NCBI RefSeq assembly: GCF_000208745.1
Contig: NC_030856.1
Span: forward strand, 1,285,659-1,349,658
From: Theobroma cacao
Lineage: Eukaryota > Streptophyta > Magnoliopsida > Malvales > Malvaceae
Direction of reading: 5' to 3'
DNA: 64,000 nt
Below the pieces are notes generated by a model, which did not search any database, was not told where the DNA came from, and was given only the letters and a program-made list of their open reading frames with translations. Below, piece by piece: positions 47,862 through 61,066 of the stretch. Position 1 is the stretch's first letter; each line of letters starts with the position of its first letter. The position numbers and the translations under genes are program-made.

Positions 47862-49641
47862 CTATTGGGCCGACATGGTGGAAAACGATTTCCACATGCA
47901 AGAGGGAGGGTGTTGTTGTCCATATGCAACACCATGAACATTAGAACATGAGGAGGCGGCTGCTGCTGCTGTTGCTCCTCCTCCACCTCCATTGTAATCT
48001 ATGTTTATGTTCCTAAGCTCAATGTTCTCACATGGTGTGCTTCTGCTACACTGCAGATTGACAGCGATTCTCGAGCTTGAGCTGCCCCATATGTTTCTGA
48101 ACCTAACACCCTGAATCTTCACCCTTGACTCCCACTGCAAACATGAGAAAAAATCACCCCAAAGTGGGTTAATTTTTCAATACTTGAATTTCATTGGCAT
48201 GTACAAGCACAAAAAAGACAATACCTGTCGGCCACATTTGTGAGATGGGCAGTAGTTTTGATCAATGAAAATTGGGTTGTTAACATTTTCGACATTAACA
48301 TGCTCAAATGTAACATCAGAACATCTGCTTGAATGAGACGGAGACCATGTTTTGATCCTCAAACCATTAAGAGTTCCTGTCAAGGTGCAGTTTCTCACAG
48401 TTACACCAGCAACATCTTTTTCATTGGGGGATTTCCCCAGGCTCCCAACGCTGAAACCATGGTCCGGACCACAATGAACATTCGTGATGTTGATGTTTTG
48501 GGATCCTGGCCCCATGGAAACACAATCGTCTCCAGTGGCTATCTCCGAATCCGAAATATGGATCCCAGTGGAGTCTCCTATGTGGATTCCATCTGTGTTG
48601 GGACTGTCACCAGGTGCTGATATGTTGACTTGGTGGATTCTAATGTTTGTGGAAGCGAAAATGTTGAAGTGAAAGTTCTTGCGGTTGATTGATGTTATGT
48701 GATTGATCCATGAATTGGTCACGAAATCAAATCTCAGTGTCTGATACACAATCCAAAAATAAACGAGAAAATGATCATTAGATCTTTTTATTGTTAATGC
48801 ATATATCCTTCTAGGTGGATGTTTCTTGAAGAACTTACAACAGGGAAAGGAGGGCAATTAGGATCTGTAAGGCAAGTGTTGTAAGGCCAAGCTGAGGCAC
48901 CTTGGCCATCGAGTGAGCCACCACCGGTGATTGTCAATCTGTCAATGTACCGGAAGGAAATCCAATGGTCAAGGTGAAGTGAGGCTGCGTCGGTGGGAGC
49001 CCTCAGCACCCCCTTGACCTGAAACGCGATGGCACCCTTGCATGGACCCTGGAAAACAGTCGGAAGCACCAGGTATGTCCCTAATGGGATCAAAACCACA
49101 CTGTTTCCTCCACTCTGGCAAGCTTGCTTCCATGCATTAGTAAAGGCCTAACAATGAAAAACATGAAATGGATTACATCATAATCTCCTTTTTTTTCCTT
49201 TTCTTTTCCCTTATGTTTTCAGCTTAACAAAAAGGCGACAGACACTCAAATATTTGATCCATAACAGGTATATGAAATGAAATTACGACAAACATCCGAA
49301 TATTTGATTCAATGATAAATATGGGTATCTTTCTATTCAAAGAGCCAAATTCGAGGCAGAGCCTCACTTGAGAGGCCAAAATGGCAAAATCTTACTATTC
49401 AATCTTAGTTATACCAAGCCAATATAGACGAGTATAAGCTAATATCAAACTTGAAATCAAGAGTTTCCAATGGAAACTGACATTGTACCTTGGAGTTGTC
49501 TGTTTTTCCATCACCTGAGGCACCATATTGCAGCACATTAAACAGATTTGCGGCTGCTGCTTGGACCTGCTGGTTTCCATACAGGAACATGAACATCATG
49601 AAGAGGAAACATTGGAATACTGAATTGGAAGAAGAACCCAT
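47862..49641 (-). CDS. Polygalacturonase-like GH28 protein, secreted
   Basis: Four exons on the minus strand (49489-49641, 48839-49147, 48225-48740, 47862-48134) join in phase to 416 residues, normal for the family. Residues 1-29 are a signal peptide (hydrophobic CFLFMMFMFL, then AAAA), and FNVLQYGASGDGKTDNSKAF begins the right-handed beta-helix. All four GH28 motifs are visible: NTD (202-204), GDD (224-226), the HG motif (DHGFSVGS, His248) and RIK (282-284). The catalytic aspartates, histidine, Arg and Lys are kept. The residue before His is Asp, where most plant enzymes have Gly (GHG). The enzyme class cuts homogalacturonan in the cell wall. The C-terminus ends with a Gly/Ala-rich insert and a cysteine near PPSCMW. 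Confidence 0.9.
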
Positions 49642-51056
49642 TTCTTCTTAATTTGATTCCTCTTCTTCCTTTAGACTTGCTTATAGCATTGTCTTCATGG
49701 ATATAACTGGACAGACAATTAAACCATGTTGTCTTTGTCCCTTTAATTTTGGCTTTAATATGATTTTATTGCTTCTGCTTCTAGGAATTAACATTACCCC
49801 CCCTGATTCCTCAATGAAATCTGTTTCACTTAAATGCATAATCTTTTTCATTTATTAAGATAGAAAAATTAAAATAAGAGACCAAGTTATAATTATACAA
49901 GTTTAAATTACATTAAGATGATTCTAAAAATTAAAATTTTAGACTCTCGTTTTTAACATCGGAAAATAAATTTTTAAGCTGTGTGATTAAATATTATACA
50001 TTCACTTCTATAGAATCGATCTTCCATAATTTTATTTTAATTTCGATTTATCAAAAACTTTTCTTATGATGATAAGCTAAACCCATATTTTAAATTGTGA
50101 AGAGGGGTATGAGAAATGTTGCAGAATGCGTTACTAAAGAAGCATTGGGCAGAGATTGGTGACTCTTTTTACTGACAAAGTAATTAAACCAGTTAGATTC
50201 TCCATTAATTAAAGCAGAGATGCCCCCCAAATTCATATACTTTCAAAGGAAAAGTGAGGTTTTTCTCCCATAATCCCAATTCCCCAAACCACCAAAAGGG
50301 TCAAAACCTTTGTTCACTTTGTTAAGAGAGAAAAGAGCAATGGTTGGGCTGATTTTCATCCCTTGATTGGTATCATTACATGTTTAGATTCCCTGAATGA
50401 ACAGAGAAATGGCAAAAATTTAACCTGAATAACATTAAATGCCGAAATTTAATGCCAGTTCTAAAGACGGAATCTCAGTAGATCATGACAGTAAGGCGAC
50501 TCTGCCACTTACAATACCTTAGGAATGATAAAGAACTGAATCTATATAAGATCTTGGCAGCAATGACAACTTTTCTTTAAGAAAGAAGAACATGACAACT
50601 TTTCCACTGGGTTTTTATGCATGATTCTACAGAAAAATCGGATGAAACTAAAGCTAGGTAAGCGACGGGAGAGAGAGACGAGTGTTGAATAGCACTACTC
50701 GTGTTTTCATGCTTTTTTTTGACTATTCGATCCATAAATAATAGTTTTCACACGAAAAAGAATGATCACAAGATATCTTACACCAATCAAATAGAGGGAA
50801 TGGATTCATCAAGACATGTACCTCTCGAGAATTTGTGCTTTTTTCCAAAATACAAGTGAGAAGAATGAACATACCTACAAAAAGAAAAGAGGTAAGATAA
50901 TTTAACTGCTGTTTGGAGGGGAAGAGAACCAAAAGGAGTGGTATTTGCCGCAAGCACTCCTGCAGCACAAGCTTCAAGCTACTTGATATCCGAGCAATGA
51001 CACAGAAAAACAAAGGGGGCAAAATGGTTTAAGTGCAGGCTGACTCTTCTACTGCT
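49642..51056. other. Polygalacturonase promoter and GDPDL 3' flank
   Basis: About 1.4 kb. Bases 50700-51056 are probably 3'UTR of the GDPDL gene; the rest is AT-rich promoter. No gene. Confidence 0.4.
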
Positions 51057-54000
51057 TCAAAACAGTAAACAAAAGGCGAGAAGCACAGCCATAGGCGGCA
51101 CGATAACAGAAGCAGCAACTTTAGGCTGTCCATTTGGTGATGTTGGGGATGGTGCAGCACCAGATGGACTGGAGGTTGGTGTTTTTGCTGCAACAGGAGG
51201 CAAAGGGGACTCAGCAATGTCTGCCTCAGTCAGGTAGGGGCTCGGAGCTTCAGCTGGTGGCAAGTACTCAGCTGTGACTAGTTGGAGAAGGCTACCAGGC
51301 TGGACAGGGCTCATGTAACCAGGTGTGTTATCGCCTTTGTTCAAGCATCGGTTCCCTACAACAGATTATCACATCAACATCAGTCTGTAAGACATTCATA
51401 TTCCAATTAATATAAAAGCAAAAAGCTGGTAGTCCAATGCCATGAAAATTTTTTAGTTTACACATATAGAAAGTGTGAAAATTTGACCAGCAAGCACTTA
51501 CTCCGGTATCTATCAGAAGTCTCTGGGAAGTCTGTAATGACACCATTAATACGGCCTCCTACATGGAACGAATTGACCTCAACAGTTGCATCAGAGAAGA
51601 AGTCCCATGCTTGAGATGTGAACTCATTACTGAATGTGTGAACATATACAGAGAGATTAGCTGCTTGTAGTCTTGGTACAACATCTGTAACACCAGTGAG
51701 AAATGCATTATTTTCAGGGAAGACAGAGTCCTTGCTAATGACCACAGCGCTAGCAAAGCTCTTAATGTCATCAATTGATGCCTGCTGAGCACCACCAATA
51801 TCTTCATCAACCTTGTAGACGAGCTTATAGTTGCTTTTACCCTTGAACTTCATTAGAACAGAGCTATTACTGGACTGGATCATAACCTTCTGAGCGGTCT
51901 GTTTATCATAGCCAGCTTCACTCAAGGCATCAAACACTGCATCAGTTACACCAAATCCCTGCTCTGCAAGGTAAGCAGCATTCTGAAAGGAACATACAAT
52001 TCAAAAATGTCAAAAATCTTCACCAAATTGTTTGTGTTATGTTATCTAAGAAAGAAAAACCATTTGAAATACAAATATACAGCATTTACAGCCAGCTCGA
52101 AATCAACATTAATGAAGATTATAAGCAGATAAGGAGTTTCAAGAGATGGCAGATTTTCGATTACCAAAAAAAACAAAGGAAAGGGGATTGGAGATTTTGC
52201 TACAGAGTCTCAAGAAAATATATGAACAACAAGAATATTTTGCTGCCCAAATAGGGGAAATAATCATGAAGATTACTCTGTTTAGTATCAGTTAAGTTAG
52301 AAGAGAGCTTTCCTGTCTCTATTAACATTATTTTGCAAGTAAGTTCAAACAAAATATGGTAGCTTACATATAAGGGAAGACATCTTACAAGACGGGTGTA
52401 CTTTATTTCAACACTTGGAAAACAAAGGGAATGGTCTTCCAATCTCGATGACATTCAATTATGATGACTATTAAAAGTTTTGAACACCCTAGAAGTTAGG
52501 GGATTTTGAGTGATATAGGCTCTTTAGAGGGATTCAATGAATCCACATATGTCGAGTTGCCAATGGTGGCAGCTTCTTATTACACTACATTTCTATGTTT
52601 CTTTGACCATTCAGCTCAATATATTTTCACATGGCATAAATCAAAACTACCAGTTAGGATTATGACTCAATCTGATATGTTCCTGAGACAAAATTAGATA
52701 CCATGCTAACATTATCCCTTGGCACGGCAGACAACCTTAGCCACCATGCACAGTGCCTAACCTAGAAGAAACCATCATTCCATTCAATAATGTTAGTAGA
52801 GAATGAAAATAATGGCGGTAAACTCTACTGCAAGAAACTTTGAACTTGAAAAGGAAAAATATAGGATGACAAGAACTGACCTCAATGGCGATTAAGACAC
52901 CTTGAAGAGAGCTAGCGCTCTTTGCCATGGCCAAAAACTCAGATAATGTCAAGAACTTCCCAACATTTTTGAATTTTGGATTTCGAAACAATTTGTACTC
53001 TGACTGTGGGCTAGATATTGCAGCTGCAGTTAAGTAATGATAGATTAATAGAGGGATGTTGACAAAAAGTTGAGGCCAATTATATCTATTTAATAAACAA
53101 TAGACTAAGCCAGCTAAATCTCAGCAACAAAGACACATATTTAGAAGATAGGGCAAAGTAAATAAATCTGAGAAAAGTACTGTATGCAAGGAAATATTGA
53201 TCTCCCAAAGCAGAGTTTTATTCAAAAAGAAAAAAAGGAAAAAGAAAAGAACACAAAAGTTCAATACAATAAAGAACAAGCAAATGAGAACTAAACTTAC
53301 TTGTCAAGCTTAGAATATCTCTCCATGACATGTCAAAGGTAAATATTCCACTGCCTTGCATAATCTCTGGAATTGTTTTCGAAAGATTGCTAAAGCTTGA
53401 CTGAGCAACATCTGTGCTATCTATCAGATTTATAGAGCCCAAGCAAATAGGTGTCCCATCCTTTGTCATTTGAACAGGACAGTCAATAACATCTACACCA
53501 TCTTGAATTGCTTTTGTATATGCCTGGTCAGTACAACCAGGATAGTCTCCACTTGCTCCATTTTTTGAGATGACCAACAGATCCACTGTAGCATGGCAAC
53601 AAAAGAAAACCAGGTTATAATGAACCATAAAACATATAATCTGGTGACCATTATCACCAACTCTCATCAAGAAAAAACAAAATCTTTTGATCAGAAGGAT
53701 TTTTCTATAATGGCATACCTTGTTTTGAAGCATTTCTGCCTAGGTGAGCAAAGCAATCTGCAATGTGAAACAAAAGTTTGGCATCTCAAGTGAAATGGTT
53801 CTTATCGAATAGGGATAAAAGATAATGGTATCTAGTAAAAGTAAGACAACCTTTCTTTCAATAATCAGACGAAGCAATTCTGTTGGGCATATCGGCCAAG
53901 ACAGTAAAAAGAGACAGGAAAAGCAGACACGGTTTCACTTCACCCTCTTATTCATATGATACAACCATAGTATGAGGCAAACATAGAGAGAGAAAAAAAC

Positions 54001-57000
54001 CAACAAAGTGCAAGACTCTTAGGTGCATCTGTTTTCCAACAAAGTCCTAAAGCAGGCATCTGTTTTCCAACAAAGTCCTAAAGCAGGCATCTGTTTTCCA
54101 ACAAAGTCCTAAAGCAGGATATGCTCCCTAATTTGTGAAAGCTACAAAAATAGGAAAGACATTTGCAAGATGGCAGCGCAAGTCACTCAGACAAAGATAA
54201 GAATAATTTAAATTTTAGCATACTTGAAGTTGAAAAACAAACATCTGTGGATCAGGTGCAAAAACAAATTTGAAGAAATCTTCAAGCATTCACATTGCTT
54301 ATACAAGCAGTTATATGACTTACTTATAGCTGCTGATGGAGTTATTGGGAAGTCAGATATCACACCATCAACAGAGAATTTGCCATTGTCAACAAACTGA
54401 AGATACTCAGCCACAGGATCATAGGAGTAATTGAAGCTAAATGGAACATCATTTGTAAAGTCTGATGCAAAAACTTCAAGCCCTTCTTTGTGAGCATCCA
54501 AGACAACAGAGGTAGAAGGTTGCAAGTAAAGATTTGAATCGACAGGCCATACATAAGACTTGGGAACAATGATTCCAGAGGCAAATGTCTTGACAAATGT
54601 GAGATTTTTTAAGAGAGATCCATAAGTCAGGTTGGTTGAAGGCTCCACCGTGTCTAATTCTAGAAACCGGAAGACAAGTTTTGTTGTGCTTCTTTGGAAA
54701 CGTGCTGCAATACTTCGCAAGAAAGCCACCTCCGGTGATGAGATATAATCAACGGTTACAGTCACATTTCTAGTTAAAGATATTACAAAGTTTCTCATGC
54801 TCAAATTGTGTTGTGCATAGAATGCATTATGCTGCAAAAACAGAAAGACAGTCAATTAAATCTAAGAACAGGAAGATGAAGTTATACTAATTTAACAAGG
54901 GGATAAGAAGAAAGAAGAGAGGAGAGGGTAAAAAAAAGCATTATTAAGCATTGATCAATTTTTACCTGAATATTCAACCAAAAACCAGGTGGTTTCAATA
55001 GCGTATATGTGTCCGCAACAGTCATAATTGGGTAATTATTACCGTCAAACTTATTACTTCGAGAAAAGACACCTTGATTTACTGTCCAGATAACAAATAT
55101 CAAATTAGAATGTCACTTATCAAACAAATAGCAGAAGGCAGAGAAGCAGCTTAACCAGAAATTACTACTAGTACATTTTTTTCATAGTTTCAACACTTTA
55201 GAGCTCGTCAAGCCAAACAAACTTATCAAACCAACATGCTGAACCTCAATAAAGAATAATGTTGTCATGAAAGCTAGCATAAGCATATCAAAATCAGAAT
55301 AAATTACCTGATTGCTGGTAAAAAGTGCTTGAACTGAGTTCTTAGTGGTCAGGACAAAGTTAGTGTTTGATGTTACAAAACTAAAAACTTAGTTTGACAC
55401 CATTAAAATAAACTTTGTAATCACAAGTTCATTAATTATCCGTCAAGCAAAGTTTGTGAAGATAACAAATAATGATGAGAATGGCAACAAGCACATCACT
55501 AATGATGATAGTGAGAACATTGATGAAGACAGGAAAAAGAGACAAAGAGGAAAAATTGTGAGCTGAACTTACAGATGACATTTCCGATGTCCTTGAGGGT
55601 GTAATCAACAGAAAACCATCCCTTGGTAGCGACCCCATTAACAAGGTAAGTCTTCTGCTTATTCGGGAAAACAGTTGTAATGTCAGAATTATTATCTAGC
55701 TTAAGATCAGGAAAGCAAATCCCAGCAGCATCTTTTGTTAATTGCACATCACACCACAAGATCACATTGGTTGGACCAGTTAATAACGCCAAACGATAAG
55801 CTGCAGGACTAGAGTCTGAAAACATTCCTGAAAATCCACCACGTGCTATGACAAAGGGTACATCACCTGCGTATCAAATCAAACCATTTAAGCTTATTGA
55901 ATAACAGAAATTGAAAAAGCATGTCTATTTCTCATAATGTTAAATGTCGTAACGCATGTTATTTGCTTCCCGTCAATGTTCTTCATAACCAAACAAGAAT
56001 TAGCACTTTTTTTTTGTTATCCTATTCATCGGAGGAAGAAGCACCATAATAATTTTTTTTATAGAAACAAAAAGGGCTTTTTCGGATTTTTGTATCGGTT
56101 CTTCCTATAAGAAACAAAAGAGAATTTATTGAATCTCATATTTGTATATAGAAAGAGGTAGTAGAGGGAGGAGGAGAAAGGTCTTTGGTATAAAAAAAAT
56201 GCCCAACGTTTTATGATACATACATACATACATACATGTATATATAACAGTGCAAGACTTGAAGCTGTATTTTCCATCAATTTGTTCCACTTTCCCATCA
56301 ACAAAAGTCCAAAATTTCTACTAGTGTATAATTCAAATCAATAGAGGACTCAAAGCTAGCTTACATATTAACCAAACATAGAAAGCAGAAATGTTAAAAA
56401 GAAGATTATAAATTGCGGTTGACTATGAACAAGAAGAAAAATTGCATTTCTTTTTAGAAAAAAAGAAAAAAAACTAAATTTCAAATAAGAGGAACATAAA
56501 TTTATGAAGAGAAAGTGAAAATTTTTTTAAAAAGGAAACGGAAAAGATTTCAACTTCAAGAAGCTTGGGAATTATTTAAAAACTTTAAACATGCATTTTT
56601 CTCATCGTTTCTTCCATTTTGTAAGTAGCCAAAGAGAAATTAGACAAATTTTTCGGAAAAAAAAAAGAAAAAAAACCTGAATTTTTTTTTTCTGAAGGAT
56701 CTTGAACTTTTCTCTTTATGATTCCTCCGCTTTCTTTGCAAACAAACAGAAAATATTTAAAGAAAAAAAAATAAAAGTCAAGCTCAGACTAGCATAGTTG
56801 GAGCAATTGTTTCACCATTTTCCTTTCTTGGAAACCAAACAGAAACTAACTAAAAATCATACATAACTCAAGAAAAATCAACATTTAACAAATCCAGCGA
56901 AAAGCTCAAGCAGCTCACAAGCAAGCTTAGCTTGAGCAAAATTTTCTCATCATTTCCTCCACTTTCCAGTAAACCAAACGAAAACTAGCTAACAATTAAG

Positions 57001-57315
57001 CCAAAACACAGGAAAATTTGAAAATGCTCCCAGCTTAACAAGCTATTTTCTCAACATTTCCTCCCCTTTCTCATCAACCAAACAGAAACCACCTCAAAAA
57101 AAATCAAACAACAAGCTCGAACAAACACAAAAAAAAAAACTTTTTTCCCGTCATTTCATTAATTGAGTAAAAATAAATAAAGAAAGAATCTACACACCGT
57201 TTAATGTCTGCCAACGAGAACGATTACTAGATCCCTGAGCAGACACCAAAGCTACTGAAGCTAACAGAGCTTGAACTACCAAAACGGCAACCGTAATGCC
57301 GCGCAAGCTTCCCAT
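51057..57315 (-). CDS. GDPDL: GPI-anchored glycerophosphodiester phosphodiesterase-like protein (SHV3/SVL family)
   Basis: Nine exons on the minus strand (57198-57315, 55573-55866, 54966-55081, 54324-54831, 53719-53757, 53301-53585, 52881-53023, 51502-51982, 51057-51355) join in phase to 760 residues, as in SHV3/SVL proteins. A signal peptide (1-26, ending LVSAQ) is followed by two tandem GDPD-like domains (about 41-345 and 360-665). A Pro/Ser-rich stretch and a hydrophobic tail ([18 protein letters not shown]) signal GPI anchoring. Both domains lack the His-Arg-Gly catalytic start: they read VIARGG and VISKNGA, as SHV3 family members do. These proteins affect cellulose organisation and wall pectin at the plasma membrane or wall; enzymatic activity is doubtful. 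The ATG at 57315 directly precedes the signal peptide. Intron 1 is 1.3 kb. By position it is the counterpart of Arabidopsis SVL1 (At5g55480, from memory). Confidence 0.93.
54025..54117. repeat. Three-copy 31-base minisatellite in a GDPDL intron
   Basis: Copies start at 54025, 54056 and 54087, each beginning GCATCTGTTTTCCAAC and ending AAAGCAG. They are identical, so the array is recent. It lies in the intron between GDPDL exons 4 and 5. Confidence 0.95.
55867..57197 (-). other. Long first intron of the GDPDL gene
   Basis: Donor ACG/GTGTGT and acceptor ACGCAG bound 1.33 kb. It holds several loosely repeated segments rich in AACTAGC, CTCATCATTTCCTCC and CAACCAAACAGAAAC (about 56600-57100), which look like old diverged local duplications. 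First introns of this size often carry enhancers; not shown here. Confidence 0.6.
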
Positions 57316-58710
57316 TGCCGGAACTATCTCCTCCGCTGACAACCTCAGCTCACCTCCGCCACTGATCTCCGCCGCCGGTTTCTTCCTCACTTCGTAAACC
57401 GGTACAAGTTTAGAGAGAGAGAAAGACTGCAACTTTTAGGCTGGCCTTTGTTGTTGGCTTCCTTATTTATCTTCTTCAATTTTAATTAATTAAATTATTT
57501 AATTATTATTTATAGACTTTATTTTTATTTAATTAAAATAAATTAAAATTAGTTTTTTTCCAACTGAATTACGCGTTGTCCTAAGCTCGGCTAGAGCCCG
57601 CTAAGGAAGCTTCTCGGCTGGTCGGAGGTTTTGTCCTAAGCTGTGGGATAATGATTGAGTGTGATCGCTCCCACATGATCACCATGAGCTTCTCTTTTCT
57701 CTTCTTTTTCTTTTGTTTTTTTTACTTTATTTAGATATTTAAAGTTGAATTCGAATTTAGGGAAAAATTACAAGGATTAATTCCAAGTTTCATGTGATTT
57801 TCATTTTGGTCCTCGTAGTTTTCCTAAGTAGTTGCATGTAATTATAAAAGTAGTTGGAAGATCTCATTAAAGTAAAAATTAATTGCAATATGTACCCTAC
57901 ATATTTATAATGAAAAGTTAACGTCAAAAAAAATTGTAAATCAGAATTTTATATAAAATTATTTTGTTTATAAATGTAATGATTATAACATATTAATTAT
58001 TTTAAATTTAATAAAATAAAAAAATTAAATTTAAAAATACATAATTTATCATTAATCCGGATCAAGACAACATGATACGTTTTTTTGAAAGAGATAATTT
58101 ATCCGTACAAGTTACTTCAATTAATAAAGAGAGAAATATATTTTTTATTTATTTATCAAAGTTCAGTTGTTAAAAAAATAATTTAAAAATAAAATTTTGA
58201 ATAAATCAAAATTTGTATAAAAATTTATTAAAAGATAATTATATAAAATCTTAAATCAGATCAATAATTATATTTAAAGTAAAAATTAATTATTTTTTAA
58301 AATAAAATAAAATTACAACATAAAATTTAAGGGTTGACAGTCACCTTTGATCTAATCCTGTGTGAATTCGAGATCTCTCGATTTTATAAAAGTGAAAACA
58401 ATGGAATTATACCTAGCAATTATGACATCAGGATAGATCAGACTCTTTTCTATGGTCAAGATTTTTCATGATGATCATGAGGGTTTGGAAATTTTGATGC
58501 AATCAAAACCAATAATTAACTGCAGAATGTCCTGGCCTGCAGCAATAATAGGGCCCAGCCCGTCACTTGCCACAGAATGACTAAGACTTGAACAGGTCAA
58601 ACAAAAAGGGCACCCATGGCTCGAGCCAGCAACCCAAGCCAGCAACAGAGTTTCTGATTGGAGGACAGCTAGATGGGGTCCACAACATGGGTATCGCCAG
58701 CCCGGCAAGT

Positions 58711-58722
58711 TCCCACGTGGGA
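58711..58722. promoter_or_regulatory. G-box palindrome
   Basis: TCCCACGTGGGA is a perfect 12-base palindrome with a CACGTG core, about 1.4 kb upstream of the GDPDL start codon. Binding by bZIP/bHLH factors is inference. Confidence 0.5.
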
Positions 58723-59888
58723 TGAACCCATTGGTCCCAGCCCACCACCGTGAGGTCACCGAAACGCGCAAAATGGTCACGTTCTAGGTGGGATCCCACC
58801 ACTACAAGGGAAGGAAAAATTGGGGCAGCAATTATAAACAATTTTTTATGGTGAAATTGAAACATTTGGCAAATTGGGTGTAGACTTTGGGAATTTTTTT
58901 TAGGGTTTGAGTCAATGCATATACAACAAAATGACGCTCGATATATTTATATGTCTAGATATTTGTAACAAATAAGGACGACAAACCTATTATGAAGATA
59001 ACATATGTGTGATTTTACTTTTATTATTTTTATTTTTTTTATGTATAAAGATGATAGATTTATTATAATATCTGATATATTTTACAACGGACAATTAACG
59101 TGAAACCGATTGATAATAAGTGAAAGGTTCTTATTATCTTTACATATATTCTCGATTTAACAGATGTGAGATATATTATTATTAAAAAAATAAAAAAAAA
59201 TTAAAAATTAGATTAATAGAGGGAAGGGGTTTCTGTTTTATTCTAATGCAAAATCAAAATTGTCTGCTTGGTTTATTAGTTGGATATAATTAGGAGCAAA
59301 GAAAGGAAGTCAAAGATAATGATATTAAGGGTAATTTAAACACCATTTGCACTATTTTATCTGCTTAATTTGGAAATATAAAAAATTAATCAAGATGATG
59401 TCGACTAATTCAATTTAAGACATTCAATGATGTTTTGAAGATATATAAATCTTACTTTTTTTTTTTAATAAGATCGAGACAGCATTAGCTCGAAATTAGT
59501 TGATATTTTGAAGATAAATTTCACAATATAAATTTTACAAATAATCAAGCCACATGAACAAAGTGGCATTCCCCCAAAAGAGAAAAAGAAAAATAAAAGC
59601 TAAGATATGTTTTCTTCTGACATTGGCAAAATCAAGTGTTGTGGTTAAATAATTCGAGAGTTTATTTAGTATTTTTTTTTTAGTACGGGTGCAAACAAGT
59701 CCATAAACACATAATCAATCAACTAACAAACAAACGAAGAAATTAATCGGATATCAAAGTTATGAGAAAAACGTAAAAATTAACACCAATTCATATGCGA
59801 GACTTGAGTTTAAAACGTTGTGTTCTGATTTTTTTTTAAATCACTTTTGGAAAGTATTTTTGTATACGATAGGGGGCATGTTGAATAC

Positions 59889-59909
59889 TTAGGGTTAGGG
59901 TTAGGGTTA
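59889..59909 (+). repeat. Short TTAGGG-type telomere-like run
   Basis: Three units of TTAGGG plus TTA. Canonical plant telomere repeats are TTTAGGG, so this is the six-base variant. It could be a telo-box cluster (AACCCTAA on the other strand) or a small interstitial tract. Confidence 0.8.
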
Positions 59910-60810
59910 CTAATTTTAGAGCAATGATAGATTAAGGCTAGCTGCCCACTGCCCTGGCATAAACTTTGGGAAAAATTAGCATTAATGTTAGCATCATAGT
60001 CTTACAATTTAGGGAAAACTATAGTCTTTAAAATGTTGCAGAAACAAGTCAATAACACATGGTAGGGCATGTGGTTGTTTTCTCTATATATAGGTACATA
60101 TGCTGCCAGGTCTTGGCACATGCAATGACATAATTTATTCTCTCTCTCTCTCTCTTTGTACCCCCAAGACAATAATAATCCAAATAATTCCATCGGATAA
60201 ATTTTCAAAAATTTTGTATTGATTTCAAGGTTCGACAAAAGCTATATCCAAAGAACTTTATAGATTTCTGACGAAATTTTTTGATACATTTAATATTTAA
60301 ATTTTTTAACGAAAATTTCATCGAAAATGAGTTTTTTCACCAGTGAGTCTTTGTGTGAAAATGACATATGCATGCCAGCCAATAGGAGCTCTAAAAGGTA
60401 ATGTGATGGAGATGTGAGAATAGTGTTGATGATCAAGTATCTGACATGGGGCACTATAACAAGAGTGGTTATTTGCTTTTTTCCGTCTTAAGAAAGCAAA
60501 AGCAAGCTATACCCTTTTTTATGGTTTGCATTGAAACAAGGAATCTAGATTAAAAGAGCTCCAGCTTGCCTTGGTTGGGATTTGAATCCTAGCTCCCAGA
60601 ATGGAAAACATTTATTACCAGGAACAAGAAATTGATGAGGTTACCAAAGGAGTGGGAGATCAGAGGTTGAGAATGTGATGGATATCTTAGAGAAGGGCCC
60701 AAGGAGGAATCCTCAAACTGGGCCAAACCCTGTGCATTCCACAAGCAAAGCTTGATCCATTTCTGAAGTTTCAGGACCTGCTGTCAAGCAAGAGGTTTAA
60801 CCCATGGTTT

Positions 60811-60874
60811 GTGTTGGCACCTGGCAAACAGCCATGCAAGTGAAACCCCACGTGTTATTGCCACCTGCCAACAC
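60811..60874. promoter_or_regulatory. Inverted repeat around an ABRE-like motif upstream of NHX
   Basis: Left arm GTGTTGGCACCTGGCAA (60811-60827) and right arm TTGCCACCTGCCAACAC (60858-60874) pair at 15 of 17 positions around a 30-base loop. The loop holds CCCACGTGTT (from about 60847), an ABRE/G-box core. It lies 193-256 bases before the NHX start codon. ABA- or salt-responsive control of NHX is plausible but unproven. Confidence 0.5.
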
Positions 60875-61066
60875 TCATATTTCCTGGCAAAACTCATCAC
60901 TCTTGTTTTGTTTCCCATGTTCTACATCTCATGTCCCAAGTTGTTCTTGTCGCAGAATCACAAGGCATCAGCATAAGAAAGAAAGGAAGACCAAGATTTT
61001 GATTAGTTGATCTGATCGATATTTAATGATAAAGAATGCAGAATTAAGTAAAAGGAAGGAACAAGA

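Larger units (their letters stand above)
57316..61066. other. Divergent intergenic region between GDPDL and NHX
   Basis: About 3.75 kb between opposite start codons. Features: a GC-richer block (about 58530-58800) with a G-box palindrome at 58711-58722, a TTAGGG triplet (59889-59909), a CT run (60139-60156) and a 17-base inverted repeat around a G-box-type motif (60811-60874). No ORF resembles a gene. Confidence 0.5.

Noticed and set aside
54025..54117. CRISPR-like repeat array
   Set aside because: Direct tandem copies without spacers, in a plant intron; a minisatellite.
56600..57100. Possible transposon in GDPDL intron 1
   Set aside because: Only loosely similar short segments; no terminal repeats or target duplication could be seen.
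57316..57432. N-terminal extension of the GDPDL frame upstream of 57315
   Set aside because: It has no ATG, and the signal peptide begins at the ATG at 57315.
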